Shown here: positions 22,543 through 31,396 of the stretch, one piece after another
Layout of the letters: every line of letters starts with the position of its first letter
Position numbering within the stretch: position 1 is the first letter of the stretch
Assembly: GCF_000685155.1 (NCBI RefSeq)
Contig: NZ_JMIY01000003.1
Coordinates: forward strand, 69,047-105,246
Source: Candidatus Methanoperedens nitratireducens
GTDB taxonomy: Archaea > Halobacteriota > Methanosarcinia > Methanosarcinales > Methanoperedenaceae
Direction: 5' to 3'
Length of the DNA: 36,200 nt
The notes under the pieces: generated by a model
The model's input: the letters and a program-made list of their open reading frames with translations, nothing else
Told to the model about the DNA's origin: nothing
Database searches by the model: none
Program-made: the position numbers and the translations under genes

Positions 22543-22582
22543 TCTCAGAGGGACTCTGAGAAAAAATTAGTATATATAAATA
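22543..22582 (+). promoter_or_regulatory. Hairpin after tRNA-Pro and promoter of the rpoK-S2-MEMO genes
   Basis: TCTCAGAG-GGA-CTCTGAGA (22543-22561) is a perfect 8-bp hairpin ending the upstream unit, followed by A-rich rather than T-rich sequence. AGTATATATAAATA (22569-22582) is a strong archaeal TATA box about 45-55 bp before the rpoK start. Confidence 0.6.
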
Positions 22583-22624
22583 AAATTTATTCAACTCTTG
22601 GATACTTGTTTTTGAGGTGATTAG

Positions 22625-22861
22625 GTGACTGAAACCAATTTTACACGGTATGAGCGTGCGAGGATTATCGGTGCAAGGGCGCTTCAGATATCTATGGGAG
22701 CCCCTGTGCTGATAGAAACAGATAAAAAAGAACCCATAGATATTGCACTGGCTGAGCTGGAGAAAGAAGTAATCCCTATTACTGTGAAAAGAACAGTGGA
22801 GCAAGAAAAGGGAGTAGTCCCTACTCTGGAAACACATCTTACCCTGGCAGAAGAAGAATAA
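22625..22861 (+). CDS. rpoK: DNA-directed RNA polymerase subunit K
   Basis: A 78-residue subunit (Rpb6/omega homologue). Signature [25 protein letters not shown], and [20 protein letters not shown]. The start is GTG 22625, preceded by GAGGTGA at 22613-22619; no suitable ATG exists. The tail of ~20 extra acidic residues ([18 protein letters not shown]) extends past the usual core. S2 follows with no enolase gene between. Confidence 0.93.
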   Translation: MTETNFTRYERARIIGARALQISMGAPVLIETDKKEPIDIALAELEKEVIPITVKRTVEQEKGVVPTLETHLTLAEEE

Positions 22862-22873
22862 AAGGTGATTGAA

Positions 22874-23500
22874 ATGGAAAATATCGTTGATATTAAACAG
22901 GATGTAAAACAGGATACTGGTTATGAATCGATTATTCCGCAGGATGAATATCTGACTGCAGGAATTCACATTGGTACACAGCAAAAAACAAAAGAAATGA
23001 TGCGTTTTGTATATCGCGTGAGGACTGATGGCCTGTATGTTCTTGATATACAGGCTACTGACCAGCGTATACGGCTTGCTGCAAAAATGCTCGCAAAATA
23101 CGACCCGGGCAGGATACTTGTGGTATCTGCCAGGCAGTACGGCCATTATCCTTCAAGGATGTTTGCAAAAGCAATCGGTGCAAGAGCGATAACAGGTAGA
23201 TTTATTCCCGGTACTTTAACTAACCCGAAGCTGCATATGTATGTAGAACCTGATATCCTGGTAGTAACAGATCCTGCCGGGGATGTTCAGGCTGTAAATG
23301 AAGCGGTCAATGTCGGGGTACCGGTTATAGGCCTGTGTGATACCAATAACTCGATATCTAATGTTGATCTTGTAATTCCCACAAATAATAAAGGAAGAAA
23401 GGCCCTGGCATTAATCTACTGGCTCCTTGCAAAGAAGGTGCTTGAGGAGAGAGGAGATACTATTAATTACACAGTAGCTGATTTCGAGGCTGAGATATAA
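22874..23500 (+). CDS. rps2: 30S ribosomal protein S2
   Basis: A 208-residue archaeal S2. Seen: [60 protein letters not shown], and [23 protein letters not shown] 22874 is chosen because GGTG at 22864-22867 is then well placed as ribosome binding site; GTG 22865 lies within it. MEMO starts 7 bp downstream. Confidence 0.95.
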   Translation: MENIVDIKQDVKQDTGYESIIPQDEYLTAGIHIGTQQKTKEMMRFVYRVRTDGLYVLDIQATDQRIRLAAKMLAKYDPGRILVVSARQYGHYPSRMFAKAIGARAITGRFIPGTLTNPKLHMYVEPDILVVTDPAGDVQAVNEAVNVGVPVIGLCDTNNSISNVDLVIPTNNKGRKALALIYWLLAKKVLEERGDTINYTVADFEAEI

Positions 23501-23506
23501 CCGAGT

Positions 23507-24301
23507 ATGAGAGTTCCGGCAGTTTCAGGACAGTTCTACCCGCGTGGTAAAGACGACCTGAGACAGGAGATCAGCAGATGTTTTGCTGATACCCCTTCAA
23601 CTGAAAGAGTTGCACTTGGAGCCGTGGTACCCCATGCAGGTTATATATACTCGGGAAAAACTGCTGCTTATGTGTATTCCACTCTTCCCAGGGCAGATAC
23701 TTTTGTGATATTAGGGCCAAACCATACCGGTCTTGGTTCACCCATCTCAGTCTCCAGTGATATATGGAGTACTCCTTTAGGTGAGGTCGTATCTGATATT
23801 GAGTTTATCAGGGCATTACCTAAAAAAATTATTGATATGGATGAGAGTGCCCATAGATATGAGCACTCCATTGAGGTACAGCTCCCTTTCTTGCAGTACA
23901 GATTCGGGGAGTTCAGTATCGTCCATATTTGCATGGGTATGCAGGATGAAGAGACAGCACTTGATGTAGGGTTAGAACTTGCAGAAGCCGTACGCAGGAC
24001 TAATAAAAAAATCGTGATAATAGCATCGAGTGATCTCACCCACTACAGATCCGAAAAAGTAGCAAGGGAAAACGATGCATATTTTATTAGATCTATTCTT
24101 GATCTGGATATCACGGGTTTCTATCAGAGGTTGCATGAGCGCAATGCCTCTGTATGCGGATATGGGCCTATCGCTGCTATGCTGGCGGCTACAAAGAGCC
24201 TTGGTGCAAAAAAGGCCTCACTGCTCAGATATAGCACAAGCGGTGATGTAAATGGTGATCTGTCTGCTGTAGTGGGTTATGCAGGGATAATAGTGGAATA
24301 G
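23507..24301 (+). CDS. MEMO family protein (AmmeMemoRadiSam system protein B)
   Basis: A 264-residue MEMO1-like protein, structurally related to extradiol dioxygenases. N-terminal RVPAVSGQFYPRGKDDL, metal-site-like AVVPHAGYIYSGKTAAYVYS, ILGPNHTGLG, SDLTHYR and GYGPIAAML are all present. Archaeal members lie next to rpsB as here, but the reaction is not known; related bacterial genes travel with AMMECR1 and a radical SAM protein, neither of which is in this window. ATG 23507, 7 bp after S2. Confidence 0.92.
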   Translation: MRVPAVSGQFYPRGKDDLRQEISRCFADTPSTERVALGAVVPHAGYIYSGKTAAYVYSTLPRADTFVILGPNHTGLGSPISVSSDIWSTPLGEVVSDIEFIRALPKKIIDMDESAHRYEHSIEVQLPFLQYRFGEFSIVHICMGMQDEETALDVGLELAEAVRRTNKKIVIIASSDLTHYRSEKVARENDAYFIRSILDLDITGFYQRLHERNASVCGYGPIAAMLAATKSLGAKKASLLRYSTSGDVNGDLSAVVGYAGIIVE

Positions 24302-24363
24302 GGCACCGGGAATGCATCGATGCTTTTATTAACCTTCGCCCTAATTAGTAATTTGGAGGAAGT

Positions 24364-25107
24364 ATGGTATCAGAATCAGCAGAACCGCCTGTAAAGATAA
24401 TCTGCAAACCTATAGAATCGGAGAATCCGTTAATTATTGAGGGGTTCCCTGGCATCGGTCTTGTAGGGAACATAACATGCCAGTATATTATAGAAGAGCT
24501 TAAGATGAAATATATAGGCTCAATTGACTCTAAGTATTTCCCGCCTCTTGCTGTACTTTTTAACGGAATTATCACAATGCCTGTGCGTATTTATGAATCA
24601 GAAAAACATGGGATTGTTGTAGTGATTTCGGATATTCCCATACATCCGACGGCTTCATATGATATCAGTAAGGTTCTGGTTGACTGGATGCAATCCGTTC
24701 ATGCCAGAAACATTATTTCAATTGCAGGTATAGCGACCACGACAGGGGAGCGACGTGTCTTTGGGGGAGCAACGAATGCCGAAATGCTGGATAAGATTAA
24801 AGATATAACAGAAATATTCCAGGTCGGGACAATCTCAGGTATTTCAGGCAGCATAATGACAGAATGTTTTATTCGCAGTATACCTGCCATGAGCCTGCTG
24901 GGTGAGACCCCTGGACCTAATCCTGATCCGAGAGCTGCTGTCCAGGTAATAAATGTTCTAAATAATCTATTCGGTTTATCTATAGAGACTCAGAAATTAA
25001 TAAGCCAGGCTGAACAGATAGAGCTTGAGCTTTCAAAACTTGCCGAGCAGGTAAAGACGACAGAGGTACCTCCAATTCCCAAAAAAGAGTTCCCGATGTA
25101 CGGGTGA
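24364..25107 (+). CDS. PAC2-family proteasome assembly chaperone-like protein
   Basis: A 247-residue PAC2 family protein. N-terminal PLIIEGFPGIGLVGNITCQYI, then PPLAVLFNGI, IVVVISDIPIHPTASYDIS, and GISGSIMTECFIRSIPAMSLLGETPG. It has a C-terminal helical segment (QAEQIELELSKLAEQV) and ends FPMYG, a true HbYX-type tail (Met-Tyr-Gly). Archaeal PbaA/PbaB proteins use such tails to contact proteasome rings (known for the family; inferred here). ATG 24364 after GGAGGAAGT, with a possible TATA (TTTTATTAA) beginning near 24325. It is 4 bp before the next gene. Confidence 0.85.
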   Translation: MVSESAEPPVKIICKPIESENPLIIEGFPGIGLVGNITCQYIIEELKMKYIGSIDSKYFPPLAVLFNGIITMPVRIYESEKHGIVVVISDIPIHPTASYDISKVLVDWMQSVHARNIISIAGIATTTGERRVFGGATNAEMLDKIKDITEIFQVGTISGISGSIMTECFIRSIPAMSLLGETPGPNPDPRAAVQVINVLNNLFGLSIETQKLISQAEQIELELSKLAEQVKTTEVPPIPKKEFPMYG

Positions 25108-25111
25108 TGTT

Positions 25112-25501
25112 ATGCAATATATCGTATTCAGCGGCATATCACAGCATGTCTTAAAGAGTCTTGAACAGGATAAAATAAAAACTATCGAGATAAGAAGCCC
25201 TCACAATTTTCTCTCGGCACTTGAAACCGATATAGGAGATGTGGTATTCCTGACATCAACAAGTCTGGGAGATATAAGGCCGGGTATAACTGGTATTATT
25301 GCAAAGATACGTGAGAAGCAGATCTCAATGCACAGGATGGTCCAGAGAACCGAGGATTTTTATGAGGAAGCTGAGGTTCAGATGGCACGTCTTCAGCTTG
25401 AACTAAAAGGATATGCAAGGGTGCGCCGCGCGATATGCTGCGCCATAGGTGAAGCCGCAATCGTTGATGCAGACCAGATGCTGTTCTTTGAAGGGAGATA
25501 A
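25112..25501 (+). CDS. Conserved archaeal protein, DUF473-like
   Basis: A 129-residue soluble protein: YIVFSGISQHVLKSLEQDKI, IEIRSPHNFLSALETDIGDV, VFLTSTSLGDIRPGITGII, MHRMVQRTEDFYEEAEVQMA, and a C-terminal AICCAIGEAAIVDADQML. From memory this matches the archaeal family DUF473, of unknown function. ATG 25112 is set 4 bp after the PAC2 stop with GGGTGATG upstream, so it is co-translated with it. There is no membrane segment. Confidence 0.65.
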   Translation: MQYIVFSGISQHVLKSLEQDKIKTIEIRSPHNFLSALETDIGDVVFLTSTSLGDIRPGITGIIAKIREKQISMHRMVQRTEDFYEEAEVQMARLQLELKGYARVRRAICCAIGEAAIVDADQMLFFEGR

Positions 25502-25520
25502 TATTAATCCATTAATAATT

Positions 25521-25877
25521 TCAATAGATCTGCGTTGGGTCACCTTCTGCTATAAGTTCAGTCACCTCGTCTACGAATTCCTGCATATACCTGTCAAGTT
25601 GATCCTTCCTCTGCTCGATGATATCCCTATCGGCTGGATGCTTATCAATAAGCTCTGAGAACTCGTTGTATATCTCCATTGTTTTATCCATCATGGCCTC
25701 TTTTGGTTCACCCATTTCTGCCATGTGGACAATATAGCGGCGAAGGCGGATACACCCCCTGTTTTTTCCAAAACCTCGATCAAAGAATAGTGGAATCCTC
25801 CATAAGCCCCTCTCAACCACACCGCTTTTAACGGATGGAAAGAGCCTGATAATCTCAGGGTCAATACTCTCTTGCAT
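25521..25877 (-). CDS. Conserved hypothetical protein (118 aa)
   Basis: Not recognised. A soluble, charged protein: EIIRLFPSVKSGVVERGLWR and a basic middle (KNRGCIRLRRYIVHMAEMG), then a long acidic helical C-terminal half (ELIDKHPADRDIIEQRKDQL). ATG 25877 lacks a ribosome binding site, but a TATA-like CTTAAA lies ~30 bp upstream, which suggests a leaderless mRNA. It converges on the DUF473-like gene with 19 bp between. Composition is normal for the window, so it is likely real. Confidence 0.6.
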   Translation of the reverse strand: MQESIDPEIIRLFPSVKSGVVERGLWRIPLFFDRGFGKNRGCIRLRRYIVHMAEMGEPKEAMMDKTMEIYNEFSELIDKHPADRDIIEQRKDQLDRYMQEFVDEVTELIAEGDPTQIY

Positions 25878-25916
25878 TAGAATAGTATTAAGTAGGACGG
25901 GTTTAAGTAGATTATG

Positions 25917-26108
25917 CTAGAACTCCTCCATTAGATCAAGATCATGCTCAAAACGGGTGGGGATACATCTTGGTCGTTTCCTGTCCCTCTCACGTATCTT
26001 GTCCTCAAGGGCTTTATAGGCCACATGGTACTCAGCATCACGCGCCGGGTCACGCTTTGCCTCTTCCCTCAATTCATCTGTAATATCCTGCAGTTGTCTT
26101 ATGGACAT
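25917..26108 (-). CDS. Small hypothetical protein (63 aa)
   Basis: Not recognised. A highly charged helical small protein (LQDITDELREEAKRDPARD, LEDKIRERDRKRPRCIP) ending in DLDLMEEF. There is no signal or membrane segment. A TATAAATAT sequence lies right at the ATG (26108) and no ribosome binding site is seen, so the start is uncertain. Reverse strand, 39 bp before the 118-aa gene; the two may form a unit. Confidence 0.45.
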   Translation of the reverse strand: MSIRQLQDITDELREEAKRDPARDAEYHVAYKALEDKIRERDRKRPRCIPTRFEHDLDLMEEF

Positions 26109-26211
26109 ATATTTATAGCGATCAGCACCAGAGTTAATAACAACACCTCTGTGGTACTTTTCTCTTCAGTTATATAAATAAACCTGCTTGGAGTTCTGAT
26201 CGATTAACCTT

Positions 26212-27699
26212 TTATGTTTGATCTACAGGCCTGATCGCAGTACTCCGTGTGATCAGGAGATTATAGGAGGAGAATGCCTTATTCTCACGGATCAGTGTAC
26301 CGTATATCTCAACGATATCGCCATACCCTGCCTCAAGGATCGCCTTATTGCCATCATTTATGTGATAAGAGGGAAGTACAGCATAACACGGGACAGATGT
26401 GGTGGCATCACATACCTTGAACACAAAGGTTTTCTCATCACCCAGATTTCCAGACATTACTGAAGCTACGATATTAATCCTTTTTTCGATATGTCTCTTC
26501 AGGTTCACAAGCCGTACGAACTTTCCTTTCGCCCTGTAGGCATGTTCTGTCACTCCATCTTTTCTCAGGATTACAGATGAAAACTTCATATCCGTATTTA
26601 TATACTTATATGAATCCTCTGTTCTTGCTATCTTCTTCATAAAGCCCGGCACCTGGATATTGCCAGGTTCCTCGAAGCTCCAGCAGTTATCTCCACTGCA
26701 TCCTATTCCCCAGATAAGAGTGCATGGATTAAAGATGTTGAACCCTTTTTTGATAAGGGCATGCTGGGTAATACGCAGGGCTTTTGAATTAACAAGTTCA
26801 GCAGGCTCTATAATGATGACTGTAGGGTTTTTGCTTCCTGAAGCAATCCTGTCAACCACATCTGCGCGTTCAGAAGGCGCAGCGCTCATCTCTGTCAATA
26901 CATATGAGAATATTATCAGGTCTTCGTCTTTTGGAACTTTTGCTATCTCGATGGGTGAATGAACAGGCTCATTTATAGTAATACTGGCATTCTCAAGCAA
27001 GAGGTTTGAGAGATAAAGGGATGTAAGTTCATTATAACAATAGATATTCTCCCCGGACTTTTCGATTGAATCGATCCTGATGTTCAATTTAACATCCATA
27101 TTCCTCTTTGAATAAATATCAAGCAACCTTCTGAGGAAATCAATGGTACTGAGTGTTATTGTTCCAGGCCCTGAGCCAGCATCCAGTATGCTCATTTTGG
27201 TTGTGAGCAACCCGTTTTTAAATAAATCGAGTAAAAGGTACTGGAACTGGCAGAAATAGACAGGGAAATGATAAAGCAGATAAGATATAGTCCTGATCTT
27301 CGGATACCGTGGTCTACCCTTCCAGTATTCTTCTTTCTGTTTCACGATGTTCTTGCGGATCAATTCTGCTGTCTTGCCCGTGTGCCAGTTTTTTCCGCAT
27401 GAGCGCTCGATATACGATTCAACCAGTCTTTCGATACCTGAGGGCAGCCCCTGGTTCTTAAATGAATCTTCAAGTTCCCCGATTATTGCATCATCTACTG
27501 GCAGAGGGCGCTTTACGAGCCTGTGGCATTTATAATCTGTACCGCAGAGGATGTCCAGATCATAGAAGTGAGGTTTTAAAAGGGTATAAAGATCTCTCTC
27601 GTCGTATTTTTTACTGAGATATTGATTCATCTCAGAGAGTGCAAACTCGACGCGTGAGGCGGCAAGGTATTTTGCAAGGGAAACGACTTCTTTATTCAT
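26212..27699 (-). CDS. Rsm22/METTL17-like methyltransferase with C-terminal OB domain
   Basis: A 495-residue protein counted from ATG 27699; a TTG at 27738 would add 13 residues. An N-terminal helical region is followed by a SAM-binding motif (MSILDAGSGPGTITLSTIDF, about residue 180), then a conserved DLIIFSYVLTEM and TVIIIEPAE. A Cys cluster sits in NPCTLIWGIGCSGDNCW, as in the Rsm22/METTL17 family that acts on small-subunit rRNA or its assembly. The last ~110 residues look like an OB-fold nucleic-acid-binding domain (VYAxLPSYH, AGYGDIVEIYGTLIRENKA), an extension beyond the usual family core. The role as an rRNA methyltransferase or assembly factor is inference. Confidence 0.75.
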   Translation of the reverse strand: MNKEVVSLAKYLAASRVEFALSEMNQYLSKKYDERDLYTLLKPHFYDLDILCGTDYKCHRLVKRPLPVDDAIIGELEDSFKNQGLPSGIERLVESYIERSCGKNWHTGKTAELIRKNIVKQKEEYWKGRPRYPKIRTISYLLYHFPVYFCQFQYLLLDLFKNGLLTTKMSILDAGSGPGTITLSTIDFLRRLLDIYSKRNMDVKLNIRIDSIEKSGENIYCYNELTSLYLSNLLLENASITINEPVHSPIEIAKVPKDEDLIIFSYVLTEMSAAPSERADVVDRIASGSKNPTVIIIEPAELVNSKALRITQHALIKKGFNIFNPCTLIWGIGCSGDNCWSFEEPGNIQVPGFMKKIARTEDSYKYINTDMKFSSVILRKDGVTEHAYRAKGKFVRLVNLKRHIEKRINIVASVMSGNLGDEKTFVFKVCDATTSVPCYAVLPSYHINDGNKAILEAGYGDIVEIYGTLIRENKAFSSYNLLITRSTAIRPVDQT

Positions 27700-27801
27700 A
27701 ACTTTCCAATTCCTCGACCAGCATCTTTTCTTCTCCAATGATTCTTCCGACTAAATGTTCATTTTTGAATTTAAAGATGAATCGAGATAGAACACGGATT
27801 G

Positions 27802-27869
27802 CACGGATGACATGGATACGCACGGATTACAATTATACATGAAAATCCATCTGATCCGTGTCATCCGTG
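27802..27869. repeat. Imperfect inverted repeat in the Rsm22-HSR1 intergenic region
   Basis: CACGGATGACATGGAT (27802-27817) pairs with ATCCGTGTCATCCGTG (27854-27869), 15 of 16 bases. A partial CACGGATT repeat lies on each side of the left arm. This looks like a dispersed intergenic palindrome. Nothing coding is seen between 27739 and 28022 apart from this repeat and the heat-shock promoter. Confidence 0.6.
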
Positions 27870-27954
27870 ATGCTGGGATAATATAAAAATCTCACCGCAG
27901 AGTCGTACATTTACAGAATCTGAATTGGCGTATGGGCTCCCGGTATTAGTAACA

Positions 27955-28014
27955 TTTATATACCATCAATACTAACTTAAGGTTACTAACCTTAAATTAC
28001 TAACTTGAGGTTAG
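27955..28014 (+). promoter_or_regulatory. Heat-shock promoter with three tandem 14-bp operators
   Basis: TATA box TTTATATA (27955-27962), then CTAAC half-sites at 27972, 27986 and 28000, exactly 14 bp apart. The third is the perfect palindrome CTAAC-TTGAG-GTTAG (28000-28014); the first is CTAAC-TTAAG-GTTAC and the second CTAAC-CTTAA-ATTAC. CTAAC-N5-GTTAG is, from memory, the motif reported for the Archaeoglobus regulator HSR1. The sites cover the expected start point, as for a repressor. Confidence 0.75.
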
Positions 28015-28022
28015 GTACGGAT

Positions 28023-28655
28023 ATGAGATCGGCACAACTCTTAGACATACTCGGAAACGAGAACCGCAGGAAGATCCTGCAGCTTCTGGCAAGCAGGCCA
28101 TGCTATATGAGCGAGATAGCAGAACGGCTTGATGTTGGGGCAAAAGCGGTACTCGGGCATCTTGAACTACTCGTACGTGCAGGTCTGATTGAGGCCAGAG
28201 TAGACGATCAGCGGCGCAAATATTTTAACATTGCAGACAACCTGCAGTTGGAAGTATCTGTGTCGCCATACTCCTTTGAAATAGAGATGACCACCATCGC
28301 TATCTCTGTTGCGCCAGAACATCGTAGAAAAGACGTCCACGCGCTAACAGATCTAATATTGCATTACAAGGAGATACAGAAGCTCCTGGAACAGAGGCAG
28401 CAGATAATGCTGGAGTACCAGAAGATCCAGGCAGACATAACCCATGCCATGGGATTATGCATGGACGCTATCGGGAAGATCACAGAGGATAACATAGAGG
28501 CTGAGATACTCTATGCCCTGCTAAAGAAGCCCATGGATCAGCGTGCGTTATCTATACAGCTTGGAATACACGAGCATGTGCTTGAGGAATATCTAACAAG
28601 AATGGAAAGAAAAGAAATAATAAAAGAGGATAGAGAGAGTTATAGTATATGCTAA
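28023..28655 (+). CDS. HSR1-like ArsR-family heat-shock transcriptional regulator
   Basis: A 210-residue protein with an N-terminal ArsR-type winged helix (~5-75: LLDILGNENRRKILQLLASR, MSEIAERLDVGAKAVLGHLE, RAGLIEARVDDQRRKYF), a middle coiled region (LEQRQQIMLEYQKIQADI), and a second C-terminal HTH-like segment (LKKPMDQRALSIQLGIHEHV). ATG 28023 is chosen; TTG 28005 lies inside the operator. It heads an operon with Hsp20 and CDC48, the same arrangement as HSR1-hsp20-cdc48 in Archaeoglobus fulgidus. It probably represses its own operon through the CTAAC sites and is released on heat stress. Confidence 0.85.
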   Translation: MRSAQLLDILGNENRRKILQLLASRPCYMSEIAERLDVGAKAVLGHLELLVRAGLIEARVDDQRRKYFNIADNLQLEVSVSPYSFEIEMTTIAISVAPEHRRKDVHALTDLILHYKEIQKLLEQRQQIMLEYQKIQADITHAMGLCMDAIGKITEDNIEAEILYALLKKPMDQRALSIQLGIHEHVLEEYLTRMERKEIIKEDRESYSIC

Positions 28656-28701
28656 AGTATATCACTCAAGATTTAGATTAATACATGGAGGTTAGAAAAA
28701 C

Positions 28702-29193
28702 ATGTTCAGAGATTGGAGAAGACCTGCAAGAGGGTTTTTTGATGAATTTGAGAAAGAGATTGAAGAGATGAACGAATCTGTCAACCGCATGATGAGATCA
28801 CTTGGCGACAAACCGCTGGTCTATGGGTTCAGCCTGCAGGTAGGACCTGATGGAGTGCCGCATGTAGAGCACTTCGGAAACGTAAGACCGACGGGTAGAG
28901 GTGAGGATATGAGAGAACCTTTTACAAGTTCAATGATTGATGAGAAGAATAATGAATTTAGAATAACAGTTGAAATGCCAGGAGTTCAAAAAGAGAACAT
29001 AGAGGTCAATGCAACTGAAAATGAGGTAATGATCAAAGCTGATGGGGAACGGAAGTATTATAAACGTGTAAAAACCCCCATAGACGTTGATCCAGATAGT
29101 GCAAAGGCAAAGTATAACAACGGTATACTGGAGGTAACTTTTAAATTCAAAGAGCCCTCCAAACAGAAAGGAAAGACCGTAAAAATTGAGTAA
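28702..29193 (+). CDS. Hsp20/alpha-crystallin small heat-shock protein
   Basis: A 163-residue protein. A hydrophobic/acidic N-terminal region (GFFDEFEKEIEEMNESVNRM), then an alpha-crystallin domain (~75-155: EFRITVEMPGVQKENIEVNA, NEVMIKADGERKYYK, YNNGILEVTF) with the conserved A-x-x-x-N-G-x-L element. The C-terminal tail is short and lacks a clear IxI motif; KTVKIE may serve instead. An ATP-independent holdase. ATG 28702 with GGAGG 14 nt upstream; 46 bp after the regulator and 7 bp before CDC48. Confidence 0.93.
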   Translation: MFRDWRRPARGFFDEFEKEIEEMNESVNRMMRSLGDKPLVYGFSLQVGPDGVPHVEHFGNVRPTGRGEDMREPFTSSMIDEKNNEFRITVEMPGVQKENIEVNATENEVMIKADGERKYYKRVKTPIDVDPDSAKAKYNNGILEVTFKFKEPSKQKGKTVKIE

Positions 29194-29200
29194 TTGAAAT

Positions 29201-31393
29201 ATGGTAACCATTGATAGAAAAGATAAAGTTGTAACCTTAAAGGTCAGCGAAGCAAAATCATACGATGCTGGAAGAGGAATTGCACGTATAGATCCTGAAG
29301 TAGCCTACAGTCTGGGATTACAGACAGGCGACGTCATAGGTATTGAAGGCGCAAAAAAGACGGCAGCATTGATATGGCCTGGTTATCCAGAGGATAGTAA
29401 CACAGGATTGATACGCATAGACGGAACCGTGAGACGTAACGCTGGCGTCGGCATAGATGACAGGGTGAAAGTACGGAAGATACAGACTGCATCCGCAGAG
29501 AAGGTGCTGTTTGCCCCGACCCAGCCCCTGAAAATACAGGGTGGAGAAGCATACCTTGCCCATAGTCTTGAAGGGCGGGTAATCTCCCGCGGGGATGTAG
29601 TTGAATTGAACATCATGGGACGCCGCGTTGATCTTGTGGCTGTCTCCGCAAAACCTGTTTTTGACTCTATCATAATAGGCGCAGGTACGCAGATAGAGAT
29701 CAGTGACAGGCCTGCAAAAGAGATCCCTGCAATCCCGAGAATATCATATGAGGATATAGGAGGCCTGGGAGATGAGGTCAGGAAGGTAAGGGAGATGATA
29801 GAACTTCCGCTCAGGCATCCTGAGATCTTCGAACGTCTCGGTGTTGAAGCGCCAAAAGGAGTCCTGCTTCATGGGCCACCCGGTACTGGAAAAACCCTCC
29901 TGGCAAAAGCCCTTGCATCAGAGACGAATGCTAACTTCACGACACTCAGCGGGCCTGAGATCATGAGTAAATTCTATGGTGAATCTGAGGAACGTCTCAG
30001 AGAGATATTCAAACAGGCCGAGGAGAATTCGCCCAGCATAGTATTGATAGATGAAATAGACAGCATTGCCCCGAAGAGAGAAGAGGTCACAGGCGAAGTA
30101 GAGAGGCGCGTTGTAGCGCAGCTTCTGGCTCTAATGGACGGTCTTAAGGGGCGTGGTAAAGTTGTGGTTATAGGTGCCACTAATCGTCCTCATGCCATCG
30201 ACCCTGCGCTTCGGCGTCCGGGCAGGTTTGACCGTGAGATCGAGATTGGAGTCCCTGATCGGAAAGCACGGTTTGAGATCCTGCATATCCATACACGGGG
30301 AATGCCCCTTGCTGAGGATGTAAGCCTTGGGAAATTCGCTGATCTCACACACGGTTTTGTGGGCGCAGATCTTGCAGCCCTGGCACGAGAGGCTGCTATA
30401 TGGTCTATAAGGCGTGTACTTCCTGAGCTTGATCTTGATGTGGAGAGCATCCCGGCCGATATACTGAACAAGCTGATCGTTACTGCGGCAGACTTCAATA
30501 ATGCCCTGAGGGAGATGACACCATCTGCCCTGCGCGAGGTGTTCATAGAGTCGCCGAACGTACACTGGAGCGAGATCGGAGGACTTGAAGACGCAAAACA
30601 GGAGTTGAAGGAGGCAGTAGAGTGGCCATTGAGGTATCCTGTCCTGTTTAATCATCTTAATGCCAAACCGCCAAAGGGTATCCTGCTTTACGGTCCGCCC
30701 GGAACTGGCAAGACCATGTTAGCGAAAGCAGTAGCTACAGAGAGTGAGGCAAATTTCATCAGTGTGAAAGGGCCAGAGTTCTTAAGCAAATGGGTGGGTG
30801 AAAGCGAAAAGGCGGTTCGTGAAACATTCAGGAAAGCAAAACAAGCAGCGCCATGCATCATCTTCTTTGACGAGATCGACTCCATAACCCCAACACGGGG
30901 GGCTAACTCAGACTCTCATGTTACTGAAAGGGTTATAAGCCAGATACTATCAGAGATAGATGGCATCGAGGATCTGCATAACATCACTGTTATTGCTGCT
31001 ACCAACAGACCTGACATCATCGATCCTGCACTTCTCCGACCTGGCAGGCTTGACCGTATGGTTTACGTAGCTGCGCCTGATGAGAAAGCAAGATATGAAA
31101 TATTCAATATCCACCTGACAAACAAGCCTCTTGAGGACGATGTTGATCTGAATATACTTGCGGACGATACCGATGGCTTCACAGGGGCAGATCTTGCATC
31201 CGTATGTAATGAGGCCACCATGCTTGCAATAAGAGAATATGTTAATCTAGGTAAATCACTGGATGAGGAATCTATCAAGGAGCTAAGAGTCAGTAACCAG
31301 CATCTAAGAGATGCAATGAAAAAGGTAAAACCGTACTCCAAGAAAGAGATGGAGAAATACAAGAAGATATCTGAGACCTTTATATATCAATAA
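29201..31393 (+). CDS. CDC48/VAT family AAA ATPase
   Basis: A 730-residue unfoldase. N-terminal double-psi barrel and following domain (~1-180: [20 protein letters not shown]). D1 has Walker [14 protein letters not shown], pore segment KFYGESE and Walker [16 protein letters not shown]2 has [20 protein letters not shown] and [15 protein letters not shown]. Both second-region motifs ([19 protein letters not shown] and [19 protein letters not shown]) are intact. It ends in FIYQ, an HbYX tail (Ile-Tyr-Gln), consistent with archaeal Cdc48 docking on the 20S proteasome. ATG 29201, 7 bp after Hsp20. The 3' end converges on RtcB with only 3 bp between. Confidence 0.95.
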   Translation: MVTIDRKDKVVTLKVSEAKSYDAGRGIARIDPEVAYSLGLQTGDVIGIEGAKKTAALIWPGYPEDSNTGLIRIDGTVRRNAGVGIDDRVKVRKIQTASAEKVLFAPTQPLKIQGGEAYLAHSLEGRVISRGDVVELNIMGRRVDLVAVSAKPVFDSIIIGAGTQIEISDRPAKEIPAIPRISYEDIGGLGDEVRKVREMIELPLRHPEIFERLGVEAPKGVLLHGPPGTGKTLLAKALASETNANFTTLSGPEIMSKFYGESEERLREIFKQAEENSPSIVLIDEIDSIAPKREEVTGEVERRVVAQLLALMDGLKGRGKVVVIGATNRPHAIDPALRRPGRFDREIEIGVPDRKARFEILHIHTRGMPLAEDVSLGKFADLTHGFVGADLAALAREAAIWSIRRVLPELDLDVESIPADILNKLIVTAADFNNALREMTPSALREVFIESPNVHWSEIGGLEDAKQELKEAVEWPLRYPVLFNHLNAKPPKGILLYGPPGTGKTMLAKAVATESEANFISVKGPEFLSKWVGESEKAVRETFRKAKQAAPCIIFFDEIDSITPTRGANSDSHVTERVISQILSEIDGIEDLHNITVIAATNRPDIIDPALLRPGRLDRMVYVAAPDEKARYEIFNIHLTNKPLEDDVDLNILADDTDGFTGADLASVCNEATMLAIREYVNLGKSLDEESIKELRVSNQHLRDAMKKVKPYSKKEMEKYKKISETFIYQ

Positions 31394-31396
31394 GCT

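Noticed and set aside
28005-28022. TTG 28005 as the start of the heat-shock regulator
   Set aside because: It lies inside the third operator. ATG 28023 gives the standard winged-helix N-terminus.
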